A stretch of DNA of 64,000 bases from an uncultured Verrucomicrobia subdivision 3 bacterium (GCA_903872345.1 CAIQKM010000102.1:1-64000); one strand, 5' to 3'; counted from the first letter of the stretch, positions 31,487 to 40,369 are shown. Made by a program: numbers and translations. Notes: a model not told the origin generated them from the letters alone.

Positions 31487-31879
31487 ATGCCGACAATCAA
31501 TCAACTGGTCCGCAAGGGCCGCAATAAAGTCAAGTACAAGTCCAAGTCACCCGCCTTGGAGAATTCTCCCTTCCGCCGTGGCGTGTGCATCCAGGTGATG
31601 ACGCGTACTCCGAAGAAGCCGAACTCCGCGATGCGTAAGGTCGCGAAGGTCCGCCTCACGAACGGCTACGAAGTGATCGCCTACATTCCGGATGAAGGTC
31701 ACAATTTGCAGGAGCATAGCATTGTTCTTGTGCGTGGCGGCCGTGTGAAGGATTTGCCCGGCGTGCGTTATCACATTGTGCGTGGCACGCTCGACGCCGC
31801 CGGCGTTGAAAAGCGCCGCGTGAGCCGCTCCAAGTACGGCGTGAAACGGCCGAAGGCGGCCAAGCCGGCGGCGAAGTAA
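31487..31879 (+). CDS. rpsL: 30S ribosomal protein S12
   Basis: A 130-residue S12 of the decoding centre. [15 protein letters not shown] begins the protein; [19 protein letters not shown] contains the Lys residue whose change gives streptomycin resistance elsewhere, here the wild-type sensitive form. [16 protein letters not shown] is conserved. The basic C-terminal tail is slightly extended (PKAAKPAAK). rpsG follows after 31 bp. Confidence 0.98.
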   Translation: MPTINQLVRKGRNKVKYKSKSPALENSPFRRGVCIQVMTRTPKKPNSAMRKVAKVRLTNGYEVIAYIPDEGHNLQEHSIVLVRGGRVKDLPGVRYHIVRGTLDAAGVEKRRVSRSKYGVKRPKAAKPAAK

Positions 31880-31910
31880 ACCCCTTTAATAACCAAGAGA
31901 GTAAAGAATC

Positions 31911-32384
31911 ATGTCTCGCAGACGTCAAGCAACCAAACGGCCCCTGGCCAAGGATGGCAAGTACCAGAACACGCTGGTCAGCCGCCTCGTCAACATGGTC
32001 ATGTTTTCCGGCAAGAAGAGCACCGCACAGCGCATTGTTTATGGCGCGTTCGATGTGATCTCCGAGAAGAATCCGGCCAGCAACCCCATTGAAATCCTGC
32101 AGCGCGCGGTGGATAACGCCAAGCCCCGCATTGAAACGAAGCCCCGCCGCGTAGGTGGTGCCACGTATCAGGTGCCGCTGGAAATCCCGGTGGAACGCCA
32201 GAATGCGCTCGCCCTGCGCTGGATCGTCGATTTCGCCGATTCCCGCAAAGGCACGCCCATGAAGGCCGCCCTCGCCGCCGAAATCCTCGAAGCTTATCAA
32301 GGGCAGGGGAACGCCATCCGCAAACGTGACGAAGTTCACAAGATGGCCCAGGCGAACAAGGCCTTCGCCCACTTCCGCTGGTAA
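31911..32384 (+). CDS. rpsG: 30S ribosomal protein S7
   Basis: A 157-residue S7, the primary 16S rRNA binder of the head. Motifs SRRRQATKRPLAKDGKYQ and KTRRVGGATYQVP-like KPRRVGGATYQVPLEI are present, with RWIVDFA. The fusA gene that often follows rpsG is not here; a terminator closes the unit instead. Confidence 0.98.
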   Translation: MSRRRQATKRPLAKDGKYQNTLVSRLVNMVMFSGKKSTAQRIVYGAFDVISEKNPASNPIEILQRAVDNAKPRIETKPRRVGGATYQVPLEIPVERQNALALRWIVDFADSRKGTPMKAALAAEILEAYQGQGNAIRKRDEVHKMAQANKAFAHFRW

Positions 32385-32409
32385 TTTATACCAGTCAGTC
32401 AATCTCAAG

Positions 32410-32437
32410 AACGCCGGAGGCAACTCCGGCGTTTTTT
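32410..32437 (+). terminator. Terminator after rpsG
   Basis: AACGCCGGAG (32410-32419) pairs with CTCCGGCGTT (32424-32433), loop GCAA, then a T-run to 32437. Confidence 0.92.
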
Positions 32438-32491
32438 TATTGGCGGTCATAACTTGCTTGCCTGCCGCCAAATTTGGCCTAAGTTGGCACC

Positions 32492-32872
32492 GTGTTTGCG
32501 CGTGGCGGTAAAATCCTGGTGATTGTGGCCCTGGTCCTGACGACTGGGCTGCACTGGGCCGCGCTGCAAACGGTCGCGTGGTCCGCGATGTTCGCGAGCC
32601 ATTTGCGCACGCAGTCCATGACGGAGTCCATGGCGCAAACCTTCGATGGCTTGCATCCCTGCTGCCTGTGCAAGGCCATTGCCGCCGCCAAGCAGGCGGA
32701 AAAAAAGGATGAGTCCGCCGCTCCGGTGCTTAAATTTGAGTTTCCCATTTATGGCGAAACGGTCATTTTGACCTCGCCTGCCCGCTTTGCCCAAGTGCAA
32801 TCCGGCAATGCATTTGCCGCTTCTTTGAGATCCAAACCGCCCTTGCCGCCGCCTCGCGATTTCTGCTCCTGA
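32492..32872 (+). CDS. Small Cys-containing membrane-anchored protein
   Basis: A 126-residue protein starting with GTG. One N-terminal hydrophobic helix (KILVIVALVLTTGLHWAALQ, about 7-26), then HPCCLCKAI (about 55-63) with a CC-x-C cluster, a Lys/Glu stretch and a Pro-rich C-terminus (KPPLPPPRDFC). The Cys cluster near Met and His residues, and its place ahead of copper-type genes, suggest a metal-binding envelope protein; the family is not identified. A terminator-like hairpin follows. Confidence 0.55.
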   Translation: MFARGGKILVIVALVLTTGLHWAALQTVAWSAMFASHLRTQSMTESMAQTFDGLHPCCLCKAIAAAKQAEKKDESAAPVLKFEFPIYGETVILTSPARFAQVQSGNAFAASLRSKPPLPPPRDFCS

Positions 32873-32895
32873 GGCGCCTTTTCGAAACCGATCCG

Positions 32896-32921
32896 CAGCC
32901 GGATTTCTCTGCCGGCTTTTT
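32896..32921 (+). terminator. Weak terminator after the Cys-containing gene
   Basis: AGCCGG (32897-32902) pairs with CCGGCT (32912-32917), followed by TTTT. The stem is only 6 bp. Confidence 0.5.
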
Positions 32922-33099
32922 AACAGCTCATCCATGGGATGAGGCGGGCGGTAAATCAATTCTGACCGTTCGTATCCGGTTTCCAACGCGCCTGAAATCT
33001 CTTCTTGGCCAGCGAGCCAGTCGCTTTGCCGGCTGGCGATTTTAAACATTAAAAATATTTAGAGGCCATCCGTGAGGATGGACTCTCAACCGTTGCAGA

Positions 33100-34053
33100 A
33101 TGATGAAAAATAAAAATTCACAGTTTAAAAATGTTGGTGTGGGTGTTGGTATGTTGGCGGCGCTTATGACGCCCGGGGCCGTATGGGCGTGTGCCTGCGG
33201 TTGTGGCGTGTTTGATGTGGCGACGAGTTCAATGCTGCCGGACCGCCTGGGCGGCACGGCCTATCTGAATTACGATTATCAAAATCAGAATCGCAACCAG
33301 AGCGGGACTTCGTTCGCCCCGTCGGCGGATAATTCGGACAAGCAGATTCAAACCTCGTTTACGAGCTTGGGTTTGCAATACATGTTTAATCCAAGTTGGG
33401 GCGTGCAGGGTGAATTGCCCTACTGGTTCCGGACCTTCAAGACGGACATCGGATCGCCCGGTTCCCCGGACATCGTTTCCCGGAGCTGGAATGGCTTGGG
33501 TGACATCCGGCTCAAGGGCATATACACGGGGTTCACCCCGGACCTTTCCGCCGGCCTGACCTTTGGCCTCAAGCTGCCAACGGGAAGCTATAACCGTGAT
33601 GGCGATATTGTGGATCGCGATACGCAGATCGGCACCGGCAGCACCGATTTTTTGCTGGGCGGCTTCTACCGGCATAATCTTACGGAGGATGGCAAGTTCA
33701 CCTGGTTCTCCCAGGCGGAGTTTGACGTGCCGTTTTTGGTGCAGGACGGCTACCGTCCAGGGGCCGAGTTGGACGCGGCCACCGGAGTTTACTATAGCGG
33801 GTTGTCGGTTGGTCGCGTCCATATCACCCCCATCGCGCAGGTCATAGGTTCCTGGCGGGGGCGTGATAATGGCGACAATGCGGCTCCGGACGATTCCGGG
33901 TATCAGCGCATTCTGCTGTCGCCGGGCATTGAATTCCATGTGCATCCGGTGAAAATCTATGCGGATGCCGAATTGCCCGTGTATGCCAATGTCCGGGGTA
34001 ACCAGTTGGTCGCGCCGGTGCTGGTGAAGGTCTCGGTCAGTTATATGTTCTGA
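33100..34053 (+). CDS. Outer-membrane beta-barrel protein of a copper/SCO cluster
   Basis: A 317-residue exported protein. The signal peptide (about 1-30, ending GAVWA) is followed at once by CACGCGVFDVATSSMLP, a Cys cluster just after the cleavage site. The rest alternates in beta-strand fashion with aromatic girdles (YLNYDYQNQNRNQSG, GVQGELPYWFRTF, GLTFGLKLPTGSY) and ends with the barrel-type C-terminus SVSYMF (terminal Phe). Probably an outer-membrane channel or sensor. Neighbouring SCO proteins suggest a link to copper or thiol chemistry, but transport substrate is unknown. Confidence 0.7.
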   Translation: MMKNKNSQFKNVGVGVGMLAALMTPGAVWACACGCGVFDVATSSMLPDRLGGTAYLNYDYQNQNRNQSGTSFAPSADNSDKQIQTSFTSLGLQYMFNPSWGVQGELPYWFRTFKTDIGSPGSPDIVSRSWNGLGDIRLKGIYTGFTPDLSAGLTFGLKLPTGSYNRDGDIVDRDTQIGTGSTDFLLGGFYRHNLTEDGKFTWFSQAEFDVPFLVQDGYRPGAELDAATGVYYSGLSVGRVHITPIAQVIGSWRGRDNGDNAAPDDSGYQRILLSPGIEFHVHPVKIYADAELPVYANVRGNQLVAPVLVKVSVSYMF

Positions 34054-34419
34054 GCATCGTGAGGCCTGTCCATGAACTGCCGGTTCATGGGCAGGCTTAG
34101 GTTGCCCCGCTCCGCCCAAGGGCTGAAAGCCCGCCAGGTTATAGTCCAGGGTGCAGCGCGCAGCGCAAGCCCTGGGACAACCGTCATAACGCTGTTCCCA
34201 GCCTGAAGGGCTGGTACGCCGACACGCATTGACGCGGTGACGGCCCTACAGGCCGGAGAACGATTTGGTGACCTTTACCCAGGCCTGCGCTCGCCGACTC
34301 GCTCCTGCCTGGGCTACAACCTTGCAGGCTTTCAGCCCTCGGAATCCGCCGCCGGCTGCTGTTGTCCGGATTTGTTTTTGAAAACCGGCGGCGAAATCAT
34401 ACGCTGAGATTGTTACGCT
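34054..34419. other. Structured intergenic region without genes
   Basis: It opens with a long imperfect hairpin (34064-34095, GCCTG.CCATGAAC with GTTCATGG.CAGGC) that could terminate the barrel gene. Several short palindromic modules follow: AGGGCTGAAAGCCC-type (about 34120), CCAGGG.TGCAGCGCGCAGCGC then GCCCTGG (about 34147-34175), and AGCCTGAAGGGCT (about 34199-34212). No reading frame with coding character is visible. It looks like a mosaic of dispersed repeats. Confidence 0.6.
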
Positions 34420-35079
34420 ATGTCTGATTCATCGGATGCCAGCCCGGAGCGCCGGGGCGAAGAACGGTTCTTTCTGGGAATCGTGGTAGCGCTCGCCATT
34501 GTGGCCGGGGCGGGCAGTTGGGTAGCGGTTTATGCGTTGTCGCACCATGAAAAGTTGCAAAGCCTGCCGGTGGATCATCCGCGCCGGTTGGTTGATTTCA
34601 GCCTGACCGACCGCACTGGACGCACGGTGACCCGGGCGGATTTGAACGGCAAGATTCTGGTGGTGAGCTTTCTGTTCACCAGTTGTTCGCTGACTTGCCC
34701 GGAAGTGAGCCGGCGCATGGCGGAAATCCAGCGGCTCACGGCGGGGCAGCCGGATGTGCTGTTGGTTTCCGTGACGGTGGATCCGCGTACGGACACGCCG
34801 TCGGCGCTGGCCAAATTTGGCGACAAGTATGGGGCGAGCACCAATCGCTGGTATATGCTCACGGGGGCCAAACCGGTGCTCTACGATCTCATTGGCACCA
34901 GTTTTTTGCCGCAGGATAATAAGGATCCATTTAATTCGATGCCGGGCAATTTTACCGGCACAGAGCGGATTGCCATAGTGGATAAAAAGGGAAACACACG
35001 CGGTTTCTTTGACGGCCTGAATGTGGCCACGCCGGCGGCGGTGGTGGCGAATATCAATCATCTGAGGGATGAGCCATGA
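34420..35079 (+). CDS. SCO1/SenC-like protein lacking the conserved histidine
   Basis: A 219-residue protein with one membrane helix (about 19-40) and a thioredoxin-like SCO domain. The CxxxC motif is present: Cys89 and Cys93 in FTSCSLTCPEVS. SCO copper chaperones usually also need a His near the C-terminus (xHxxR before a LIDP-like strand). Here the matching segment is NFTGTERIAIVDKKG, with no His, so copper binding is doubtful and a thiol-redox role is possible. Its stop overlaps the next gene by 4 bp (ATGA). Confidence 0.85.
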   Translation: MSDSSDASPERRGEERFFLGIVVALAIVAGAGSWVAVYALSHHEKLQSLPVDHPRRLVDFSLTDRTGRTVTRADLNGKILVVSFLFTSCSLTCPEVSRRMAEIQRLTAGQPDVLLVSVTVDPRTDTPSALAKFGDKYGASTNRWYMLTGAKPVLYDLIGTSFLPQDNKDPFNSMPGNFTGTERIAIVDKKGNTRGFFDGLNVATPAAVVANINHLRDEP

Positions 35080-35918
35080 GAGAATACATTTTAACAACAC
35101 TGATCCTGCTGTCCGCCCTGTTTCCCGCCCGGTCCCAGACGAACCAATACCCGGTTCATGGAGTGGTGCAAAAGATCGACTCGGATCGTCGGCATGTAAC
35201 CGTCAAGCATGAGAAAATTCCCGGTTACATGATGGCCATGACGATGGATTTTTCCGTGCATGACACCAATGTGCTCAACCAAGTTGCGCCGGGAGATGAG
35301 ATAGATTTTACGCTTTCGGTCACCCCGGATGATGACTGGGTGGAAAATATCCGGCGCACGGGCAAGGCCGGTGTGTCCGCATTGCCCGCCGTGCAGTTCA
35401 ATGTGCCCGAACTCCAGGTGGGGGAGGAAATGCCGGCGGCGGAATTCACGGGTGAAGCGGGCCAGATTGTCCACTTGGCAGATTATCGCGGTCAGGCGGT
35501 GGCGTTCACGTTTTTCTTCACGAGTTGTCCGCTGCCGGAGTTTTGTCCGCGCATGAACAAGAATTTTGCCGAAGCGCGAAAGCTGCTGCGGGCGGATACG
35601 AATGCACCTGGCAACTGGCGGTTTCTGTCCGTGTCGTTCGATCCCGGGTTTGACCGGCCGGAAAACCTGCGGCTGTACGCGAATCTTTACCGGGGTGACG
35701 ATACCAACCGCTGGTTGTTTGCCGTCGCTTCGCCCGAAACCCTCCGCGTTTTGGGACCCCGGCTGGATTTTCATTTTTGGCGGGAGAATGGGACGCTGTC
35801 GCACAACTTGCGCACCGTTGTGCTGGATCCCCATGGCCGGATTGCCGCCCAATTTGATGGCAATGAATGGACGCCGGCGCAACTCGCGCAGGCGCTGCGG
35901 GAGGCGGCCCGGCGTTAA
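35076..35918 (+). CDS. CusF-like domain fused to an SCO domain
   Basis: A 280-residue exported protein with a signal peptide of about 20 residues. A CusF-like copper-binding domain (about 24-90) has His45 and a Met cluster in GYMMAMTMDF (50-59). An SCO/thioredoxin-like domain (about 108-275) carries Cys151 and Cys157 in SCPLPEFCPRM, with the conserved His243 in LSHNLRTVVLDP. It should bind and hand over copper in the periplasm, for example to cytochrome oxidase CuA. It is coupled to the upstream His-less SCO protein. Confidence 0.85.
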   Translation: MREYILTTLILLSALFPARSQTNQYPVHGVVQKIDSDRRHVTVKHEKIPGYMMAMTMDFSVHDTNVLNQVAPGDEIDFTLSVTPDDDWVENIRRTGKAGVSALPAVQFNVPELQVGEEMPAAEFTGEAGQIVHLADYRGQAVAFTFFFTSCPLPEFCPRMNKNFAEARKLLRADTNAPGNWRFLSVSFDPGFDRPENLRLYANLYRGDDTNRWLFAVASPETLRVLGPRLDFHFWRENGTLSHNLRTVVLDPHGRIAAQFDGNEWTPAQLAQALREAARR

Positions 35919-35931
35919 AACCACTTGCGCT

Positions 35932-36008
35932 GTAGCAGCCGACGTAAGGAGGCTCAAATATCTTTGGGAGCGCTTATTTATTTGGAGCCTCCTTACGTCG
36001 GCTGCTAC
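35932..36008. repeat. Palindromic element, copy 1 (24-bp perfect inverted repeat)
   Basis: Left arm 35932-35955 begins GTAGCAGCCGACGTAAGGAG; right arm 35985-36008 is its exact complement and ends CGTCGGCTGCTAC; the loop is 29 bases. The same element occurs at 56909-56985. It lies between the CusF-SCO gene and proA. It has no coding capacity and looks like a miniature mobile or REP-type element. Confidence 0.92.
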
Positions 36009-36042
36009 TCATGTAGCGCCAGCCGTCCCCTGCTTGACAGCC

Positions 36043-36065
36043 TCTGGCGGCGAGACGCCGCCAGA
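36043..36065. repeat. Hairpin with GCGAGACGC centre
   Basis: TCTGGCGGCG (36043-36052) pairs with CGCCGCCAGA (36056-36065), loop AGA. The centre resembles the hairpins at 200-241. It is followed by GCGCGGACGCCCGCG, another short stem. Confidence 0.7.
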
Positions 36066-36171
36066 ACTCGCAGGCGCGGACGCCCGCGTTACGCCGTCTT
36101 CGTTACATCGCGGTTACGTGACGTCCCGGTTTTGACTTCCGCCGTTATTTCGCTAGATTGTCAGTTCTAGA

Positions 36172-37461
36172 ATGAATTTGAATGATCAGATGACGGAATT
36201 GGCCCGGCAGGCCAAGGAGGCGTCGCGTGAACTTGCCAAGCTGACCACGGCGGAGAAAAACGCCTGTCTGCTGGCCATGGCGGAGGCTTTGGAGAAGAAT
36301 GTCGAAGCCCTGAAGTACGCCAATGCCGATGACATGGAGCTGGGTGCCAAGATCAATCTTTCCGCCGCCATGATGGACCGGCTCAAGCTGGACGACAAAC
36401 GCATTGCCGCCATGGCCCAAGGACTGCGGGAAGTGGCGGCGTTGCCGGATCCGGTCGGCCGGCTGCTGGATGAACGCATCCGGCCCAACGGACTCAAGTT
36501 GCAGAAGATTTCCACGCCCATTGGCGTGGTGGTGATCATTTACGAATCCCGGCCCAATGTGACGGCGGATGCCGCAAGCCTGTGCTTCAAATCCGGCAAC
36601 GCCACGATTTTGCGCGGCGGCAAGGAGGCGTTGAACTCCAACCAGCTCATTGCTCAGATCATGATCGAGGCGGGCCGGAAAGTGGTGGCGCATTTTCCAG
36701 AGCATGCCATTCAGGTGGTGTCCGTGACGGAGCGCGAGGCCATTCCCGCTTTGCTGTCGCTCACGCAGTACGTGGATCTGTGCATGCCCCGGGGCGGCGA
36801 AGGACTGATTCGCGCGGTCACGGAATGTTCCAAGGTGCCCGTGATCAAGCATTACAAGGGCGTTTGCCATGTGTACGTGGCGGCCGAGGCCGACCTTAAG
36901 ATGGCTGAGGCGATTGTCATGAATGCCAAGGTTCAGCGGCCGGGCGTTTGCAACGCGGCGGAAACCCTGTTGGTGGACAAGGCCATTGCGGGCCAGTTTT
37001 TACCCGTTATCGGAGCCAGACTGTTTGAGAAACACGTGGAACTTCGGTGTGACGGAACCTCGCATGCGATTTTGCAACCGTTGCTGGCTCAATTCAAATC
37101 GGCCCGGCTTAAGCTGGCGGTGGAGCAGGATTATTTTACCGAGTACAACGACTACGTGCTGAACGTGCGCGTGGCGGCGAATGTCCAGGCGGCGATTGAT
37201 CACATCAATTATTACGGATCGGCGCATTCGGACAGCATTGTGACGCGCAATGAGGCGGTGGCGAAACAGTTCCTGGCCGAGGTGGACTCGGCGGCGGTGT
37301 ATTGGAACGCCAGTACGCGGTTCACGGATGGCGGCGAGTTCGGCATGGGCGCGGAAATCGGCATCAGCACGGACAAGATTGGTGCGCGCGGTCCGATGGG
37401 TTTGGAAGAGTTGACGAGTTATAAGTGGCTGGGTATTGGGACCGGGCAGATTCGGGGGTGA
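36172..37461 (+). CDS. proA: Gamma-glutamyl phosphate reductase
   Basis: A 429-residue ProA that reduces gamma-glutamyl phosphate to glutamate semialdehyde with NADPH in proline synthesis. Motifs include IGVVVIIYESRPNVTADAAS, NATILRGGKEA, the catalytic Cys260 in RPGVCNAAETLLV, and the C-terminal GEFGMGAEIGISTDKIGARG with LTSYKW. Length is normal. proB is not adjacent. Confidence 0.97.
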   Translation: MNLNDQMTELARQAKEASRELAKLTTAEKNACLLAMAEALEKNVEALKYANADDMELGAKINLSAAMMDRLKLDDKRIAAMAQGLREVAALPDPVGRLLDERIRPNGLKLQKISTPIGVVVIIYESRPNVTADAASLCFKSGNATILRGGKEALNSNQLIAQIMIEAGRKVVAHFPEHAIQVVSVTEREAIPALLSLTQYVDLCMPRGGEGLIRAVTECSKVPVIKHYKGVCHVYVAAEADLKMAEAIVMNAKVQRPGVCNAAETLLVDKAIAGQFLPVIGARLFEKHVELRCDGTSHAILQPLLAQFKSARLKLAVEQDYFTEYNDYVLNVRVAANVQAAIDHINYYGSAHSDSIVTRNEAVAKQFLAEVDSAAVYWNASTRFTDGGEFGMGAEIGISTDKIGARGPMGLEELTSYKWLGIGTGQIRG

Positions 37462-37641
37462 GATTGTGGCGGATTGGTCGGGAATAGGGTGTAATGCTTG
37501 CCCCGCATTACGGTTGCAAATAGTGGTTGATTTCTGCCGTGAGCCAACCGATAATCCCATTACGTCTGAGTGAGATGCTATGCGCCTCATGCAGGGCCTT
37601 AGGGACCTGCCTTAGACGTTTTTTTATTCCCCGGGAGCCTT

Positions 37642-38577
37642 ATGTATTTCTGCTACCTTGATGAATCAGGCACACCCCAATTGGGAGCGCAAACGTCACA
37701 CTTCATTTTGTTGGGCATGGCGATTCCCGCCGCCGCTTGGCACCAAAAAGATCGGCGCGTCAGTGTCATCAAGGCGCGCTATGCCCTGCAAGACGCCGAG
37801 ATTCACACAGGTTATATCGCACGCCGGTTTCCCGAACAGGAACATATTGCCAACTTTGAGCAGATGGATTCCGTTCAGCGTCGGGCGGCGATGACACAAG
37901 AACGCAAGAACTCGTTAATCAAAGCGGCCGCCTTGAAAACGGGCGACCGGCTGAAATCACTCAAAAAAGTCTATGCCAAGTCTGCCGATTACATCCACCT
38001 CACTCACGCGCAGCGCACCCAATTATTGCAGGAATTGGCCGACGAAATTGGCGGATGGAATGATGCCCGGTTGTTTGCTGATGCGGTTGATAAAGTAACG
38101 ATGCCTCCGGGCGTGGATGTTTTTGAGAAGACGTTTGAGCAGGTGGTATCCCGATTTCACACTTTCCTGACGAAACGCGAAAAAGAACGCTTGAATCGAG
38201 GCGGCGCAACTACGGGAACTTCTGTGGATAATCAGGGGCTTCTGATTCAAGACAACAATCAGACGGTTGCGAAAAAAATCACGGCGCTGATGCGGAAGTT
38301 TCACCAGCAAGGGACGCTCTGGGCCAAAGTTGACCGCATTATTGAAACGCCACTGTTTGTGGACAGCAGTCTGACCAGCATGGTTCAGATGGCGGATCTT
38401 TGCGCCTACGCCACGCGTCGTTTCTTCGAGAACGGAGAGACGGATTTGTTCGACCGGATTTTTGGCCGGTTTGACCAGGCCAGTGGCAGAATCGTCGGCA
38501 TCCGTCATTATGTTGGTGCAAAATCTTGCGAATGCAAAGTCTGTGCGGCTCATCGTGGCATCGCGAAACAGAAATGA
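37642..38577 (+). CDS. DUF3800 domain protein
   Basis: A 311-residue DUF3800 protein, an RNase H-like fold often found in mobile or defence contexts. It has the family's N-terminal YLDESGTP (5-12, acidic Asp7 and Glu8) and the C-terminal VDSSLTSMVQMADLCAYATR with Asp and Asp in a likely catalytic arrangement. A Cys/His-rich tail (CECKVCAAHRG) could bind zinc. Activity of the family is not established. The next gene starts 18 bp downstream, so they may be co-transcribed. Confidence 0.85.
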   Translation: MYFCYLDESGTPQLGAQTSHFILLGMAIPAAAWHQKDRRVSVIKARYALQDAEIHTGYIARRFPEQEHIANFEQMDSVQRRAAMTQERKNSLIKAAALKTGDRLKSLKKVYAKSADYIHLTHAQRTQLLQELADEIGGWNDARLFADAVDKVTMPPGVDVFEKTFEQVVSRFHTFLTKREKERLNRGGATTGTSVDNQGLLIQDNNQTVAKKITALMRKFHQQGTLWAKVDRIIETPLFVDSSLTSMVQMADLCAYATRRFFENGETDLFDRIFGRFDQASGRIVGIRHYVGAKSCECKVCAAHRGIAKQK

Positions 38578-38595
38578 CTTTTATTTTTTAAATTT

Positions 38596-39597
38596 ATGAC
38601 TGCTTTTACCCCGTCCGACTGCATCTCGGTCGCGATTCATCGCAGCGCCCAGCCGGCGGAGTTTGCCGCGAGTTTGCGGCGGTCTTTTGAGCGGCGGCAG
38701 ATTGACCCGAAGTTTCATTACACCAGCGCCCGGCAGGCGGCGGAATGGCTGGCGTTGCACAAGAAGTATTCACCTTTCATCAAAGCGGCGGATGGCACGG
38801 CGGTGTATGACGCGGCGTTCAACTGGGCGGTGGAAAATTTACCGGCCAGTTCTGTGCAACTTCTGAGTCTGGCCTGTGGCGGGGCGGGCAAGGAATTGCG
38901 GTTGGTCAAAACGCTGCAGCGCGGAGGGAAGAAGGTGTCGGCGACGGTTTCCGACATCAGTGTGCCCCTGGTCATTGAAGGAGTTCGGGTGCTGACCCGG
39001 GAAGCCGGGCTTACCAGGGTGGATGCCGTGGCGCTGGATTTGCTGGAGACGGAGGAGTTGTATGAGGTACTGACGGCGGGGGCAGGGCAGAGGGATCGCC
39101 GCGTGGTAACGTGCTTTGGCCTGATGCCGAATGTGGATCCATTGCTGATTTCCGCGCAACTGGCTTCGCTGATCCGGCCCGGCGATGTTTTATTGGTGGG
39201 AGCCAATCTGGTGCCGGCCGAAAACTATGAGCAAAGCACCCACGCGGTGCTGGGCGAGTACGACAATCCGGAGACGCGCGGCTGGCTTTCGCTGCTGCTG
39301 GCGGATTGCGGCTTTGAGCCGGGGGATGGCGAAATCCGCTTTGCGGTGGAATCTTGCGCCAGCCTGCCGGAATTGTTGCAGATTGTTAGCCGGTACCATT
39401 TTTACCGAGACAAGGCCATTTCTTTGGATGGCCAGACCCTGGCCTTTTCCGCCGGAGAAAACCTGCGGCTATTTTTCTCCAATCGTTACACTCCGGCGTT
39501 GCTCAAGCAGGTTTTTGCCGGGGCCAAAATGAAAATTCCCGGCGAATGGATATCCGCCGGGAAAACTGAAGGAGTGATTGCGTGTCAGGCTCGTTAG
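38596..39597 (+). CDS. EgtD-like L-histidine N-alpha-methyltransferase family protein
   Basis: A 333-residue SAM-dependent methyltransferase of the Methyltransf_33/EgtD type. The N-terminus RRQIDPKFHYTSARQAAEWL matches the family lead-in, SLACGGAGKELRL (91-103) is the SAM-binding loop, and the C-terminal FFSNRYTPALLKQVF block matches the family end. EgtD trimethylates histidine in ergothioneine synthesis; no egtB is nearby, so the true substrate is uncertain. It ends one base before the convergent fabI stop. Confidence 0.75.
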   Translation: MTAFTPSDCISVAIHRSAQPAEFAASLRRSFERRQIDPKFHYTSARQAAEWLALHKKYSPFIKAADGTAVYDAAFNWAVENLPASSVQLLSLACGGAGKELRLVKTLQRGGKKVSATVSDISVPLVIEGVRVLTREAGLTRVDAVALDLLETEELYEVLTAGAGQRDRRVVTCFGLMPNVDPLLISAQLASLIRPGDVLLVGANLVPAENYEQSTHAVLGEYDNPETRGWLSLLLADCGFEPGDGEIRFAVESCASLPELLQIVSRYHFYRDKAISLDGQTLAFSAGENLRLFFSNRYTPALLKQVFAGAKMKIPGEWISAGKTEGVIACQAR

Positions 39598-39598
39598 C

Positions 39599-40369
39599 TT
39601 ACATCCCCATGATCTGGTAGCCGGAGTCCACGTAGAGCACCTGGCCGGTCATGGCGGCCGCGCCATCGCTGGCCAGGAACACGCCGGTGGCGCCGAGTTC
39701 TTCGGGCAGGACGTTCCGTTTTAGCGGAGAATGGGCTTCGTAATGCTTCAGCATATCGGTGAAGCCGGCAATGCCGCGCGCGGCGAGGGTGTTCACGGGG
39801 CCGGCGCTAATGCAGTTTACGCGGATTTTCTTGGGACCCAAATCGTAGGCGAGGTAGCGGGTGCTGGCTTCGAGCGAGGCTTTGGCCACGCCCATCACGT
39901 TGTAGTGGGGCACGACTTTTTCCGCGCCGTAATAGCTCATGGCCACAATGCTGCCGCCATCGGTCATCAACGGGGCGGCGGCGCGGGCGAGGGCGACCAG
40001 CGAGTAGGCGCTGACGTCGTGGGCGATGCGGTAGGCCTCGCGGCTGGTATTCACAAATTCCCCTTCGAGCGCATCCTTGGGCGCGAAGGCGACGGAGTGC
40101 AGCAGCAGGTTGAGTTTGCCGAACCTGGCGCCGACGTCGGCGAATACGCGGGCGATGTCCTCATCCTTGGTCACGTCGCAGGGCAGGATCAGGGTGTCGG
40201 CACCGAAAGTGCCGGCGAGTTCCTCGACGTTGTCCTTGAGGCGTTCCCCCTGGTAGGTGAAGGCGAGTTTCGCGCCTTCGCGGGCCCAGGCCTGGGCGAT
40301 GGCCCAGGCGATGGAGCGTTTGTTGGCGACACCAAAGACGATACCGGTTTTTCCAGCGAGTAATGACAT
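39599..40369 (-). CDS. fabI: Enoyl-[acyl-carrier-protein] reductase (NADH)
   Basis: A 256-residue FabI, the last step of each fatty-acid elongation cycle. Cofactor motif GVANKRSIAWAIA (13-25), catalytic Tyr156 and Lys163 in the YxxxxxxK pattern (with Tyr146 also conserved), and the VNCISAGPVNTLAARGI loop are present. The active-site residues are the triclosan-binding type. It is convergent with the methyltransferase gene and divergent from the M50 protease gene. Confidence 0.96.
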   Translation of the reverse strand: MSLLAGKTGIVFGVANKRSIAWAIAQAWAREGAKLAFTYQGERLKDNVEELAGTFGADTLILPCDVTKDEDIARVFADVGARFGKLNLLLHSVAFAPKDALEGEFVNTSREAYRIAHDVSAYSLVALARAAAPLMTDGGSIVAMSYYGAEKVVPHYNVMGVAKASLEASTRYLAYDLGPKKIRVNCISAGPVNTLAARGIAGFTDMLKHYEAHSPLKRNVLPEELGATGVFLASDGAAAMTGQVLYVDSGYQIMGM

